In this document: positions 1 through 12,229 of the stretch, one piece after another
Layout of the letters: every line of letters begins with the position of its first letter
Numbering within the stretch: the stretch's first letter is position 1
From: Symsagittifera roscoffensis
Lineage: Eukaryota; Xenacoelomorpha; Acoela; Convolutidae
Direction of reading: 5' to 3'
Assembly (NCBI RefSeq): GCF_963678635.1
Contig: NC_087066.1
Location: 41,625,338 to 41,689,337, forward strand
Length of the DNA: 64,000 nt
Position numbers and translations under genes: made by a program
Notes under the pieces: model-generated
Database searches by the model: none
The model's input: only the letters and a program-made list of their open reading frames with translations
Told to the model about the DNA's origin: nothing

Positions 1-302
1 TACATCATGAGTTTATCGATAGCGGCGACAAGACGCCTGAAGGATCAGAAAAACAACTGATCTGAACTGAACTAAACAATTTTATAATTAACTAAGCTGC
101 TATTGAGCCCAATTTGTTTTGTTGTAAAAACTCTGTATTTTGAACCAATAGTTTATACATTTTAATGCATTCATGCTGCTATTGTTTTCTTATCGTTGAT
201 AGTGTTGTCTTGTTCTTTGCGAAATTGAAAGAGTTTGAGTTGAGTGCTTTCGTGTTTTCTGAGAAACAAAACATCTGCTTGTAAAGCTTCAGTTCAGATA
301 AC
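1..302. other. Flanking DNA left of element A
   Basis: AT-rich sequence with no supported ORF or RNA gene. Its last three bases (aac, 300-302) recur immediately after the far end of element A at 47156-47158. It is therefore the original neighbour of the sequence starting at 47156, now separated by about 47 kb of nested insertions. Confidence 0.7.
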
Positions 303-1186
303 TGTAACATTCGCCCAAATACTACACAGCGACGGAGCGTAGAAAAAGTACCTATTAACGACTGGCAGGCGTCAGTTACCTTAATCCTACTCGTTTTTTA
401 CCGTCTCGACCTTGCCAGTTGATTTTCTGGTCTGTTTAGGGCTAAGTAAAAAGTTACTATTTTTAGGCCATCAGTCAAACGACTTTTGATCAGCTTTCGT
501 TTACATGCGAACACAACCACATAGCTGAGTCTCGGATCCTCAGACTACGTGATTGTCATTAAAAACACGACTCGAACAACCTATTTTAACATGTTTTTGT
601 GTGACAGTTCTATATTAAATCCATTGGAGATGGATTGACCCTTTACTCTTTCTAGCTACTCATATTCTAAAATATCAAATATTACCGGTGTTAATTCAGA
701 CTTCTACGACATCCAAGTAGCTACAAAGTCAGTTTTATATAGTCCCTTCACATAAAACAGTCTCTGGGGGACCAAGCCTCCGCTCCCGTAATCTTCCTGA
801 GATAACGTTCTTATCTCTTCCAATTTGTGTCACGGGAGGGTTCCGTGGAATATTCCTTCCCCACTGAAGCTTCCTTCTCCACTAATCTCCACTGCTAAGA
901 GTCTTATCGTGTGTTGTTGCCACGATAAGCGGCTTCGTGTCTTTCGTCTCTTGTGCGACCGTTTTTCACAATATTTGTCGTTGTTCTGCTTTTTCGTAGT
1001 TTTTCGTCAAAATGGCCGTCTTTTTTGTCTTTCTGAGAAATATTCCCCTTCCGATCGAACTTATTAAAATAAAAATTCTAGAATATTCCTACCCTCCTTC
1101 GCAATACTTTTTCGTTAATAAGGCCTTTATTCGTTTTTTCTCGTGTCGCCGGAAGGTTGCGCTGTGCCATCTGGCAGAATGGCACA
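303..1186 (-). repeat. 3' LTR of element A (intact, 884 bp)
   Basis: In element orientation it starts TGTGCCATTCTG at 1186 and ends CGAATGTTACA at 303, with TG...CA ends. It matches 21342-21683 plus 46159-47155, with roughly 18 substitutions and a short indel near 458. It preserves the empty sites for the two later insertions in the other LTR: tag at 653-655 for element B, and gttgttgcc at 913-921 for the MITE. Confidence 0.95.
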
Positions 1187-1961
1187 TACTCCCCGGACAA
1201 GTCCCCATCAATGTCCCTATTGATCGCATAACACCGGGTTATCGTCAAGTAGTGTTCCAGTTTTCTGTAATCAATCTTACAAATCGCATAAGAAAATGAA
1301 ATTTATCTACCCCACCTCAACTCACTGCGTGTTCACAAATGGCATCGTACTACATCTCACTGCCTTTCAACATTTTCACAAAATTTGCACCATGAGGAGT
1401 GTCCTAGATAAAACTTCTTTTCTGACTACTTACGTCATCTTGCCATAAAACTTCTTTTCGCTCTTTGTGATTAAAAAGTTGGGACGTGGCACGGCCACGC
1501 ACCCGTTAAAATTAACTTAACATCACTCACCAAGTATAATCAGTTATTTATGCGGTCCTTTCAATATTAAAACTAAGAAACTCTGTGGCTAGGAAAGTTA
1601 TTGAGTTACTCACCCTTCTCTGGCGAGTTTACTCAAACTTACCATGTCGCCACACAGTGAAATTGTGTCTTACACAGGTTAAAAACTTCAGTCATGTTTA
1701 AATAGGTAAATATACTCACCTATGTTCTATATATATACATAAGTAGTATAACTAAAATTTTCTTTCAACAATTTTAACAATTGTAACAACTTTCAAAGTT
1801 TGGTTTGACCAAACTAAATCAAAACAAAAAGTTTAACAAGTTCAATAATCAATACTTGGTTGATTGGTTTAAGTTTTCACACACAAAGACAATCAAGTTT
1901 CTTTTTTCCTTCTCTCCTCTTCTTTGCTCACGTCTTCACTTGTTCTCTTCGTTCATCATCT
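1187..1961 (-). other. 3' untranslated region of element A with polypurine tract
   Basis: Non-coding stretch between the end of ORF4 and the 3' LTR. In element orientation it finishes with TTGTCCGGGGAGTA (plus positions about 1187-1200) directly against the LTR. This is the expected place for the plus-strand primer, and the same motif abuts the 3' LTR of element B. Nothing else is recognised in it. Confidence 0.75.
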
Positions 1962-4073
1962 TCACTCCATCGCTTCTCTATCCTGATCTTCAACTTCGCT
2001 GTCTTCCAGGACTTTCTCCAACATGTCCATGGAGTTGCGGGCCGTGCCCCAACTCTCCTGTTCCAACAGCCTCGGTTTGCAACAAGGTAGCAAGTCCACA
2101 TTCACCTTTTGCTCCCGGTTCCTGCAAAAGCTGTTGTGAAGACATAGGCTCACATTTCGTTCTAGGTCAGCTCTTAAGACCTCTTTCTTCTCATCTTCAG
2201 TTACACAAGGCGCTCCAGCTACTCGCTTCACCGCCGTGGTGACCGCGTTTCTGTGCGTCAGGAATGCTCTCTTATAGGCTCCCGGTCCTATATCTAGCTG
2301 GAAAGATTGATAGGCTTCCGTGTTCCTCGACATATGACGCTTCGCGCGTTCATACATCCATGATGTCATCACTGCACGGAACCAAGGCATCAATCTTTGC
2401 CTTGACCATATTCTTTCAATGGCTTTAGGTATTCTCAGAACCTTGCAGGTGGTTCTGAAAAGATCTAATTCACGACTCATCTTCACGTTGCTCAGGGGTT
2501 CAGGAGTCGGCACGGCCGTCTCCTGTTCACTTGTGTCCGCGTTAGCCTCCAACCATCTCACTGCCAGCATGGCACTAACCACCACGATTGACACCTGTTG
2601 ATTCTGATCGGGCAACCCCGTAGAGTACAACTCCTCCACGTCCCATACTAGCGTCAGATTCCCGCGTTTGGGGTACCACAACGTCTGCGCCAAGCAGTGG
2701 CAAGGATACTCCCCAAGGGTTCTCACTATGTTCCTTCGGGTTCGATACCCTGAGGCTCCCAGCAACGGTTCCACCTCCATCAGAAATCTGTGTAAGTCGT
2801 CTTTCTCTTCTATGGTGGGGAATTCAGTGGATAACGCTCCACTCGCTTTCTGCTTCTGGATCTCACTCACATTACCTTCGTTCAATCTCAGAAACTCTTC
2901 ACGCACTACGTCTTGCAACTCGCCTTCAGATCTCTTCGGGACTGCCCGAAAGATCTTCGCCAACAAATCATATGACCTCTCCGACATTCTGGCCAACCTC
3001 ACGCACTTTGGCACAGAGAAAAGTTGGTCAATCAACACCTGCTGTGTCCTCGCATCCATCACCACCATGTGTGTAGGATACCTACTACTGCAATTTGGTG
3101 CGGAGCTTGAACCCACCAGATATTTTGAACCAGTAGGTTTATGGTAGGCCTCACTATCTTTCAGATTCATTTCGTTCTCCAGAGTTTCTCGCCAGCCTCC
3201 GACCTTCTGCTCTGTCTGCAATGCTCCAGTGAACACTTCCACGCTGAGGGACGTCACTAGCTCATGGGCACGCTCCAGGCGCTCAAGCGGTTCTATCGAA
3301 CTCGTCATGCTACAAAATCCCAAGGCTGTGATCAAGTTTACATCCGTCACCCCATGACAGTCCGCGACCAGTTCCATGCCAATCTTATCCGACATGCTCA
3401 ATCTTCCGTACAATCGTGCCAATTGTCGTTGCTGCTCCCTCAGCGTAATCAGGCAGTGCCCCAAGTTACAAACATGTCCTTCCATCCCACTATGTTGAGC
3501 CAAGCATGTGCCTTGCTTCAACCAATTGCTCGATGGACCTTCCTCGGACAGCTCCGTGGATGGGTTGCTCTTCCGCTTCGTCAACCTCATGGCCAGCATA
3601 TGGTGTATCATGGCCAGATCATGTAGACTCGCGTCATCATCCAGGTCTAACGTGATATCCGCCGTCATGTCCCGGATTAAACCGGCGTTAGGATGAGGAC
3701 ACCAAGAAGGCTTCATGAGTTCCCACATCGTTACTAGACTGGTTTTCAAGGGACCGTCCTAAGAACCACAATCAAAACTCACTTGCCCTTTTAGCTCGGG
3801 AACCGAGGGTTCGACCACTCGTTCTTCCAAGATAATTCCCAGCTTGGGTTGTTCCACCATCAGCATTCGAGTTTCTTTAATCCGTTCAACCCAGAAATTG
3901 AGGACTGTGACTTGCTCATAGTCGAAGTACGCTTCCCTGGCTTCTTCATTCACGAAGGGATTATACGCCATCCCCGGTATGCCAGACACATATTGGAACG
4001 ACTTCAGTTTTCCTAGTGTTGCAAAGTCTTTTTGTCCCTTGACTGCTTCAATCAACTCCCGGTTCACTTTCAA
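1962..4073 (-). pseudogene. ORF4 of element A (unknown protein), damaged at the N-terminus
   Basis: Two reading frames, 4073-3759 (104 aa) and 3749-1962 (595 aa), line up end to end with ORF4 of element B (42023-44424). The long frame runs uninterrupted across the point where B is frameshifted, so ORF4 was one protein of about 800 aa. Roughly the first 110 residues present in B are missing here, and the frame breaks near 3755. Positions shared with B include WELM.PSWCP near the start of the 595-aa part, GHVC, VADCHG, ALGFCSM, SVPKCVRLARMSE, PCHC...WYPKR, RLMPWFRA.MT.W.YE and a C-terminal Cys-rich stretch (CLHNSFCRNRE...PCCK). I recognise no known family. No signal peptide or clear membrane segment is visible, so it does not look like an envelope protein. 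Confidence 0.75.
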
Positions 4074-7000
4074 TTCTTTGTTGGATCAACTCCAGCTCCT
4101 GTTCCCGTGATTTCGAATCATTACTGGCTTCATATTCCGCCTTCTTGATGCCCATCAAGCACCAAGCCAACCGTACTTGCAGATCAGTTCTCGTGCAAGG
4201 ATGAGCCAGGTATGCTGCCACCGTCGCAGGTGCATGCATCGTCTCGTCGAAGTATCTCTGGAGGGCCGCCCTCCAAGAAATTTCTAGTAGTTTTTCCAAT
4301 CCGATTTCGTTCGCTTCAGAGGACATTACCGTGCCGTATTCTTTCCGATTCAAGTTTGAATTCTCCGTAAGCTCTTTCAGATATTCCTGCATGGCTCGCT
4401 TCTCGCTCCAAGCCATCAGGTGCCCTCTCGCGGAGTTTCTCGCTTTCAACATCTCCACATAGCCCCCTGCTGGATCTCCCATGTGGACCGATTCCGGCAC
4501 AGTGACTCGACTGTACTCGACCACGTCGAGTTGTCCTTCCAGTTTCAACTTGGCCATGTTGGTCCGCGAGGGCCTGTAATCTTCAAGTCCTCCAGATCCA
4601 CATTGACTGATGATCTCCATCTCTAATTTAGTGTCTGCCAGGGTTCGTGCTGTCTTCTTTGATCTCATGGCTGTCGTGGTCAGACCTGCCAAGAGAGCAT
4701 AGGGGGTATCAGATTCTCTTTTTCTCCCCCTGTCAGTGTTGCACCATCTCCTTGCCCGCTCTCGCCTGAACGACCTGCGCTCGTTAAAGAGGCCACCACT
4801 GCGCTGGCTTTCGACTTCACCACTCTCGGGTTCACGGCTCGACTTCCTGTCTTCCCTTTTAGTCGCTTCAGCCCCTTCCTAGCTCGTCTGACAGGTAATT
4901 TCTTTGCGACTTGCTGATCATCGGCACTGTCTTCTTTTACTGACTCGGTCAGAACATCATATTCCATGGAGTTCACTATTTTCTCCAGGACCTCACGCAT
5001 GATGGGTTGGTTCAATCCCACCTTCATTATGGACTGCGTCCCATATCGTCGTATCACGTCCCATGATCTTTCCATGAAATTCACTCGGCTCCAGGTTGCC
5101 CCTGTCTTGCCTTCTAACTCACTTTGATATCTCTCCCATTCCTCTTCCGGTAGCTTACTCAGGAAGGATACCCTCATTGATTCTTCGATTTTTCTCCTCC
5201 TCGGTGACTCATGGAGCAATCATTGCGGATCCCTGCTTCGGCATTCTCTCGCCTGGCTTATTGGGTCCATCGGGGATAAGTCGGCCGACGCCTCCTTTGT
5301 AGGGGACATGAAAGACGATGGCGTCATTAGCAATAGACTCCCATCGACTTCCCCATCGTCGTCTTCACTAAACCGGTATTTTAGCAAGTCTCTCTCCAAC
5401 GCTCCTAGATCCGTCTCACCCGGTTTTTCCGTCTTTCCCTCGATGTCATTATCGTTATCATCCTGATCCATCAATTCATCATCACCTGCATCAGGTTTCG
5501 GCCTGGGTCCTGAAGGGTCTTGTCGTGAGTCTATGCCCGAGTCCGGCCGAGCCGGTACGGTCATGTCTCCTGCGTGATAAAACAATTCATCGTTCACCAG
5601 GAATTCTACGGACTCCTCGCCATGTGGTGCCAGGTCCTCTATCGTTATGTATGAGCCTCCTCTGCTCTCCCTTGCCACTTCCAGCATCACTACTTTCGCT
5701 TCTCCTGACCATTTCAGTCTTGATAAATCATCCGTGTGAGTATACACTTCGTTCCACATTTCAGCCGAGACCTCTGGTCTCCTGGAAGGTAGTGCCTTGA
5801 TCTTTTTCCTACTCCAAGCATCAGGAAATGAGAAGTGAAACGTGTGCACGGCTGCAACATTCCAGCTGATGAAGCGCGGCTCCATCCCTTCGCTCCACTT
5901 CAGCATTCTCTTCTCTGCATCACGAGCTGCTCCGATGCGAGGGGCAATGATGGGAGATGTGACTTCCAACAACATCCTCCTTATCGGTGGATATCGAGGG
6001 CATTGGTCCGGCAGCGACCTGGACCCAGAAAGCCACGCTTGCTGGTTCTCTTTCGCGTGTGCATAGGCCTCTGGTAAGAGTGGGACTCCCATAGCCGCTC
6101 CTGTATCCTTCACTACTGGTCTCAAATTCCAAAGCTTCGGGTTAAACTGGATGTGAGAAAGGTCCTCACGGCCCATTCGGCACTTGAAGTGGTTGTTGAA
6201 ATCCATCAACACCCAACCTGGCTCAGCTATTCTTCCGAACAGCCTATCGTCGCTGGCCAGCCCTCTCAGCTCCCTCTGCTCTACCCAATTTAGCACGGAA
6301 CAGTCCACGACTGAGACCAGGTTGACATACAACACAGAATTCCTGTATGCCTTGACTTGCACGTCCGGGAACGCGAAAGACATCACCGGTCCATACACCA
6401 CCGTGACAAATTCCCGCAGTCCGTGAATCAGAGCCAACGGATCGATCCGCATCATGACAGCCTAATCTGTCAGCAAAGGCATGCCACAATACTGCTTACA
6501 CTCACCCGCATCCGTCGCCACCTTATCTTCTCCCGTAACGCTTTTTTCCTGTTGCAAGAGATATTGGAGCAGGAGAGTCCTCCAGTCTTTCATCTTCCTG
6601 AGCGAGGCGGTTTCCAACTGTGCATTGAACTCACGACTTGGTCCCTGAAGTTGTTCGGGGTAACGCAACAGCACAAGCAAATCACCCAGTCGACCGTAGG
6701 TCATGGCAATCAGAGTCAGGAGTTCATCCAATCTCAAATCTGCCAACGCTTGGGTGAAGAGATTCGCCGGTCCCTTCACGATTTTTTCATGACCAAATGT
6801 CACGTATAGGGCTAATATCAGGCCAATTGACAACTTCCTGATGTCTTTGACGGAACTCGCGATCAGGTCCGGGATGCCCTAGGATAGCACGTCGACAGGA
6901 AGGATGGCGTCCATCCCACTCCCATTCCACCCAAGATGGCATCCGATCGTTCATACTGTGCCCTCGTGGCTAGCACGTCAGCTTGGAACTTGTCCAGTGA

Positions 7001-8433
7001 CATCGTGTTTACGTCCTGCATCAATTTCAACATCATACCCCCAGCTAACTCCCGGGCATCAAACAAGTTCTTCAGATACACGTGTCTCTCTTTTATCACT
7101 GCCGGCGCATGCTCGAACGCGTCCTCACCCAAGGTGCACAGCCTTGGTGACAAGTACAACCATACGTTGTTGTGTGGCTTCATGCGCAAAGCCATTGCCA
7201 TGAGATCTTCTTCCGCTGACGTCATGTTCTTCCTGACTGTCCTGCCCTGCTCGTTCTCGGCATGATCCATCTGTCTGAACCAGAGATCATCAGCCACCTG
7301 TTGTACTAACAGATGATCGTCATCTACCCCTGGTCTTAACTTCAACAATCTGGCAAAGTTGGACAGGTCCAACCCCAGAACCTCATCTAGCACCAACCGA
7401 GTTGTGCTACAATCTTTGAGTCCCTGTATGGCATTGGAAATGTCAGCCCAAACGGCGGGAAGCTCAGATCGGGACGGGTAGTAATTGTCTGGGTCTACCA
7501 CTCTGTTCGGGGCAGGAATTATCACGTTGAACCTCCCCTCTGCTATCGTTGTGACCATCGTGTACACAAACTGAAGGGGTTCTGGCAATGCAGCGTACCC
7601 TGGTGACAACACAAAGACCACCTTCACTACATTTTGGGTGAAACGTTGTTTTGCTGCTGTTTCTACCTCAGCCATCGCCGAGAGCAATGTCATTATCGCC
7701 TCTCTATGACCTCGTTGCTCGGGACCGACCCATCCGTCAGACGTGTCAACAAGCCCCTGCTTTGCAGATGATCATTTGAGCCGGCAACCACTATCACCTG
7801 CGGCTCCATGCTGACCACCCTTCGTACACTTATCATCATACCTATTGCTTGTCCCCAGTTCAATTAAGGCGCCGTCAAGAAAATCACGTCGGGCCAGAAG
7901 AGAGAACGGGGCGTATAGAGATAATCGGAACTGGCCACAATCAGATACTTTGCAGCTTTCATCTCTAAGGGATCGTAAGCTGCAAACAGGCCGTCGCTTA
8001 TTGGGGCCTCCAGTTTCCCATATCTCTTGTCATCTCCATCCACCGTGGTCGTTCGGGGGTAGTCCCTTGAATAATCGCCAGGCGTCTGACCGGGTGCTTT
8101 AGCAAACTGCCTGTACGTCTTGTGATGCTTGTTATTGGGCTTGTTCTCAGCCTGAAACTTGCCTTTGCGAGCAGGTGGCGTCAGTTCCCGGGCTCTCTGT
8201 CGGACGTCCGTAAGAGACCGGGTATTCAAAGGTCCAAAGGTATTGTCCTGAGGCAACCCATTCAAGTCTGCGTGCCAGAGCGTAGTCGTGGAACTGAACT
8301 GCTCCTGCTCTGCTAGCAGCCAATCCACGCCCGGTATCCGATATAGTCGCGACACTGTGGGACTTTCTCCGCCAATCATTTTCACTGCGTCCTCCCGACA
8401 CGTCAGGGTATTCATGTTCAACTTCGCGGACAT
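4048..8433 (-). pseudogene. ORF3 of element A, broken into several frames
   Basis: Fragments 8433-7864, 7693-6863, 6833-6462, 6455-5220, 5219-4680 and 4692-4048 align in order with the single ORF3 of element B (37622-42007), so one gene of about 1,400 codons has been broken by frameshifts. The missing piece between 7863 and 7694 is still readable in another frame and contains the G-x-N-D-H block seen in B. The N-terminal part shows a divergent SGNH-like set: VASSDYLY followed by RSLFWP, GSND (other frame) and VDDDH. The rest is not recognised. The C-terminal end runs past the B stop and overlaps the start of the ORF4 remnant by 26 bp, probably through a deletion at the ORF3/ORF4 junction. Confidence 0.75.
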
Positions 8434-8475
8434 GTCCGTCTTGTACTGTCCCCAATGACTAGGGTCTGATCGGTT

Positions 8476-10557
8476 CTAAAGCAGCACGCTGCCTGGTTCG
8501 ACTCCCTCCGCTGGCACGGCGCTCGTAGACGGTCCTGCTGCTGAAGCAGGGTTTGCCGTGGCGGGCGGATCGTTCCTCCTAGACACGGTCTGGGAGTTAT
8601 TCCTGTTCTGAACCACTGATCTCCCGAGTCGGCTTTCGAGCGGTTGTGTTCTGGGAGGAGGAGCAGTCCCTAGCCTCTCTCTTACGTTTGAGCTCGGAGC
8701 GATGGGTGTGGCTGCAGCCGTCTCCATTGCCAAGGGCCCTAGGCGGTTGACGAGGGATTCGGGCACGCTTGCCCTTATTCTACTTCCTCCGGTCGAGCTG
8801 GTCCGAGCCAGAGAACTGGTCGCCCTCGACTCCTGCTCCACTTCCCTCAACTGCGTCTGAAATACATCATTGACCCAGTGTCTCCCTCGTTGGGTGTTGA
8901 AATGTATTCCATCTCTGGTAAGCGCGACGTGATCAATCATGCGCAGCATGTTCTCGAGATCCAGAAGCCGCAGCTCGCCAGGGTTGTTTCCCACCAGATT
9001 GCGGATCATTTCATTGCACCGTGTCACGTTGCCATTCATGAAATCTGACACTGTGGTGCCCACCAGCGGGTTTTGTGGTATCGTGCACAGCACCACAAAC
9101 CTGGGCCTGTACTTCTCCTTCAGTTCATTCAGGAGGCATACCAACAGAGGCACCCACTTGCTCTCCGGAGTCACTGGGGCTCTCGAAACGTCGTTGGTTC
9201 CCAGCATTATCACCAGCGTATCCAGGTGATCCTCGCTCTGGAATTCCATCATCTTGATGACCTGAGCCACTGAGGCTCCTCCAAAGGACAGAGTGGTAGT
9301 CTGACCATAGACGAAGATCTCATTCAGATCCCTCACCAAACTGTCTCCTATGATCAAGTGGCGACTCCCTGGGGGAATTACCTGGTCGCTCGTAGCGGGG
9401 TTGCAGCTCATGTCATTCAGGCAGGCTCGAGGATGCTCCGCAGCTACTTGCGTGAACTGGTGACATGTCATCAGATTCTTCCTAATGTCTACCACGCGGG
9501 ACTTTTGAAAGGTTCTGCCATGCGCAGTCCCCGAGGACACTACCGTGCGGGGTGCTCGCTCCGAGCTATTGGATGAATGATCACGACGTTGGGAAGGAAC
9601 GATACTACCCAATGTCCGTCCAGTGGTTCGGTTGATCTCATCCATTGTTGCTCTGGCCACTTGGTTGAACGATTCTTGGAACTGAGGAGCGAGGTATGCG
9701 TCAGAAGGGTCCGATATTGTATTCCTTTGACTGGAAGCAGACGGTTGTGTCTGCTGAGGAGCCTCGGGCCCTCTCGATGCACGTAAATCCAAAGCCTCGG
9801 GCCCTCTCGATGCACACAGCTCCTGTACTCCTGTCCTGGGGCGTGTGTCGCTGGATCCCTCCGAGGATTTCATTGTCGCCAGAACTTCCTGTGACACTTG
9901 GCTCACCTTCGCCATATAAAGCTCCTTCAGGTGCTTTATTTCATCCTCCTTGTAGGCCACCTGCAGATCTTCATATTTCTTCTTCCATTCGTCTCTTTCT
10001 CGAGCTATCGCCCTATACTCCTGGAGTTTGGCACACAGCTCGCTCTGATCTCTCTCCTTCTTTTCCAGCGTCTCAATCGTCTCCGACGTCTGGATCTCTA
10101 TTTCACTCACCCTCACCCTCTTCGGAGGAGGAGCCGCTGTTGGAGAGTCGACCGAATGTGACGGGCCTGGCCCATCACGTTGTCTCTTTGCTCCGATGAG
10201 TGGCTGCGCAGGTTGGACGGGTAAGGGCATCTCACCTAGCCGGTGGTCCCTCTGTTCACCTAGTCCTGGCTCACGAGCCAGGTCGTGGCCAGACATTTCT
10301 CCACGCCTCCATCTCATCAGTCGGTTTCGACCTCTCTCGGCGCTCCCGGACTCACCGAAGGCCAACATCAACACGACTTCTGTAGGGCGATTCCCTCGAC
10401 CCTCTCGTCCTAATGCATTGAGGAGTGCGACCACAAACATCGCCAGCCCCGGGTCTTCTCGTGTAAAATCACAATCGATCAGCCGCTGATAGATCTCGTC
10501 TAGAGTCGCTCCTAGACTCGCTGAGAGGAATTCCATAAGTTCGTTCGAGTCACCCAT
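8476..10557 (-). CDS. ORF2 of element A: coiled-coil plus SGNH/GDSL hydrolase (intact, 693 aa)
   Basis: Intact reading frame starting with ATG at 10557. Residues about 1-75 form a conserved helical N-terminal region shared with B ORF2. Residues about 160-225 look like a coiled coil, rich in E, K and L with heptad spacing. Residues about 395-570 form an SGNH hydrolase: block I IIGDSLVR (Ser nucleophile near residue 403), a Gly block (SFGGAS), block III MLGTNDVS (Asn near 452) and block V RDGIHF (Asp and His near 547-550). All four family blocks keep their key residues, so esterase or acyl-hydrolase activity is plausible; the substrate is unknown. The N-terminal half contains a small tandem duplication (ASRGPEA twice, plus strand about 9760-9815). 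It lies 91 nt downstream of a conserved splice acceptor (10649-10650) and is the only undamaged ORF in element A. Confidence 0.88.
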   Translation of the reverse strand: MGDSNELMEFLSASLGATLDEIYQRLIDCDFTREDPGLAMFVVALLNALGREGRGNRPTEVVLMLAFGESGSAERGRNRLMRWRRGEMSGHDLAREPGLGEQRDHRLGEMPLPVQPAQPLIGAKRQRDGPGPSHSVDSPTAAPPPKRVRVSEIEIQTSETIETLEKKERDQSELCAKLQEYRAIARERDEWKKKYEDLQVAYKEDEIKHLKELYMAKVSQVSQEVLATMKSSEGSSDTRPRTGVQELCASRGPEALDLRASRGPEAPQQTQPSASSQRNTISDPSDAYLAPQFQESFNQVARATMDEINRTTGRTLGSIVPSQRRDHSSNSSERAPRTVVSSGTAHGRTFQKSRVVDIRKNLMTCHQFTQVAAEHPRACLNDMSCNPATSDQVIPPGSRHLIIGDSLVRDLNEIFVYGQTTTLSFGGASVAQVIKMMEFQSEDHLDTLVIMLGTNDVSRAPVTPESKWVPLLVCLLNELKEKYRPRFVVLCTIPQNPLVGTTVSDFMNGNVTRCNEMIRNLVGNNPGELRLLDLENMLRMIDHVALTRDGIHFNTQRGRHWVNDVFQTQLREVEQESRATSSLARTSSTGGSRIRASVPESLVNRLGPLAMETAAATPIAPSSNVRERLGTAPPPRTQPLESRLGRSVVQNRNNSQTVSRRNDPPATANPASAAGPSTSAVPAEGVEPGSVLL

Positions 10558-11024
10558 TTCTTATCGTGTTGATTCTTGCTGTCGTGTAGTCTCTTCCTGT
10601 CTCGTTTGATTCAATGGATTCAATAAACAATTTCTGATCAATCAAGATCTAAAAAACAAGTCGCGACTTAGAACCATCATTTTTGGATTAAACATCATTC
10701 AATTCTTTAAAACTCTTCATTGAAGTTCTCTTCTCAATTCTGATTTAAAAATTTAGCACCAAGGTGTATCGTCCACCTGTATCTTTGTCAGGGTAGCACA
10801 AATGAGCGCTGTCACCTTGATGACCTGGAGTACTCCAGGTCTTTTATGACACAAAACATAAAACATATCATAACAATAACATAACACATAAACACATAAA
10901 CATCTATATTATCGCATAAAAACATAATCCCTAATATTGTACCTAAAACCTAACCTAATCTAAAACCTGACACTAATTCTTATCAAGTAACTTAATAAAA
11001 ACCACTTATCGCCAAATGTCATTC
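10558..11024 (-). promoter_or_regulatory. Gap before ORF2 of element A, with conserved splice acceptor
   Basis: No ORF. In element orientation it has TATG/TGTTATG-rich sequence after the macro ORF, then a pyrimidine run ending in AG (CTTGTTTTTTAG, AG at plus 10650-10649) followed by ATCTTGATTGATCA. Element B has the same arrangement at 35421-35445 (TTTCTTTTCTAG then ATCCTGATTGATCA). In both, the ORF2 start codon follows within 100 nt. This suggests ORF2 and downstream ORFs are expressed from a spliced mRNA; no donor was identified. Confidence 0.55.
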
Positions 11025-11982
11025 CTAGCATATGCTCAGATAGTATTTTTTATGTAAGTAAACCTCTATGCCAGTTTCTGAAAATATCACATGTACAAGT
11101 GCGTACAACTCTCTCGGATGTAGCTTTCCCCTATTAGGATCATTTACTGGTAACGAGAGAGAGGTCACTCCTCTCTCAACCAAAAAATCCCTAAGTCGAG
11201 TCAAGGCCAATACGAAGCTCTTTGGATCTACGTGTTGCCTATCAGTGGCCTTGGTAACCAGGAAACACAAATATTTCCCTGGTATCTGTGATGCAACAGG
11301 GGGCAGCCCTATCATCCCTCCCACACCAGTACTCTGTTTCCATAAAAGTTCGATGTTCTTATACTCTCTTTTGAAATCAGTCGCTAGTGCTGTTTTGAAG
11401 CTTACGTCCGCGGTTATCGCTATAGCGCACGTGCGTTCCGAAATCGCTGTCCGTTATGACGATATTGTTTGAATAATGGTTCGGTAGATCAAAATACGAT
11501 TCAAAGATTTGTCCAAAAGGTGTTTTTTTAGCATTCTCGCCCTCTGTCTCTAGTTCTCCGGTTTCTCTTGCCGATTTCAATTTTTTTATTATCAGATTTT
11601 TGGTGTGGGTGAGTCCTATCCCCAGTCCCCGGACAAAAATATCCATCGACGTCCCCGTCGATCGCCCAAAGTCTAGGAGATCGAGGTTGGATTGTGGAAC
11701 ACGTAGAGGACCATCTGGGGCGACCCAGTTGGACTCGGTATTGTCATGACTGATGTATTTGATGCCGTCTTTATCGACGTCCTGAATCGTCAGGATCGTC
11801 TCTTTTGGATCTGTCGGCAGATCATGGAGCCATTCGAGCACGCGCAAGTTCGTTAGTTCTTGCTCATGAGTCTGTTCCGCTTCTAGTTCTGATCGATCGT
11901 CGATCCAATCCTGATCCATATCATTCACCAAGTCGATTTCGTCGAGCACCGCCTCTTCGTCCAGTCCCACTAGCGAGTCCAT
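11025..11982 (-). pseudogene. Pol C-terminus fused to a macro domain (element A), frameshifted
   Basis: Frame 11982-11377 carries the acidic end of Pol and runs without a stop into the start of the macro-domain region (DIFVRG...THTKNLIIKKL). It then loses frame just before the RTCAIAITAD-type strand, where about 8 nt are missing relative to B. Frame 11324-11025 holds the rest (GKYLCFLVTKAT, LTRLRDFLVERGV, LPVNDPNRGKLHPREL). Resemblance to TARG1/OARD1 macro domains is clear over the strand-loop pattern. The loops that bind ADP-ribose in that family are altered. Unlike B, no stop separates Pol from the macro domain, so a Pol-macro fusion was probably ancestral. Confidence 0.78.
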
Positions 11983-12229
11983 GACATCACTTACAACTAT
12001 CTTGTCTACAACGAAATCCTCGCCGTACGGATTGTATTTCTTCTTGTTTCTTCCTCTCTTGCTCTGGCGTGTTTACATGGTGAGTGGAAGGTCAGGCTGT
12101 ATTCCTTTGTCAATTTCGATTTGTTCCGGGCAGTCCCAGTCTTCCTCGGCATAAGGTAGAGTTTCATCGTCCACCTCTACTCACTCGGTCAACTCCAGAT
12201 CCAGTGGTAGGTCGCAATCGTCCACCACC

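Noticed and set aside
825-1299. 80-95 aa ORFs near the left end, with a related ORF at 46834-47202
   Set aside because: They lie in the LTRs of element A (the last also spans the MITE boundary) and are not genes.
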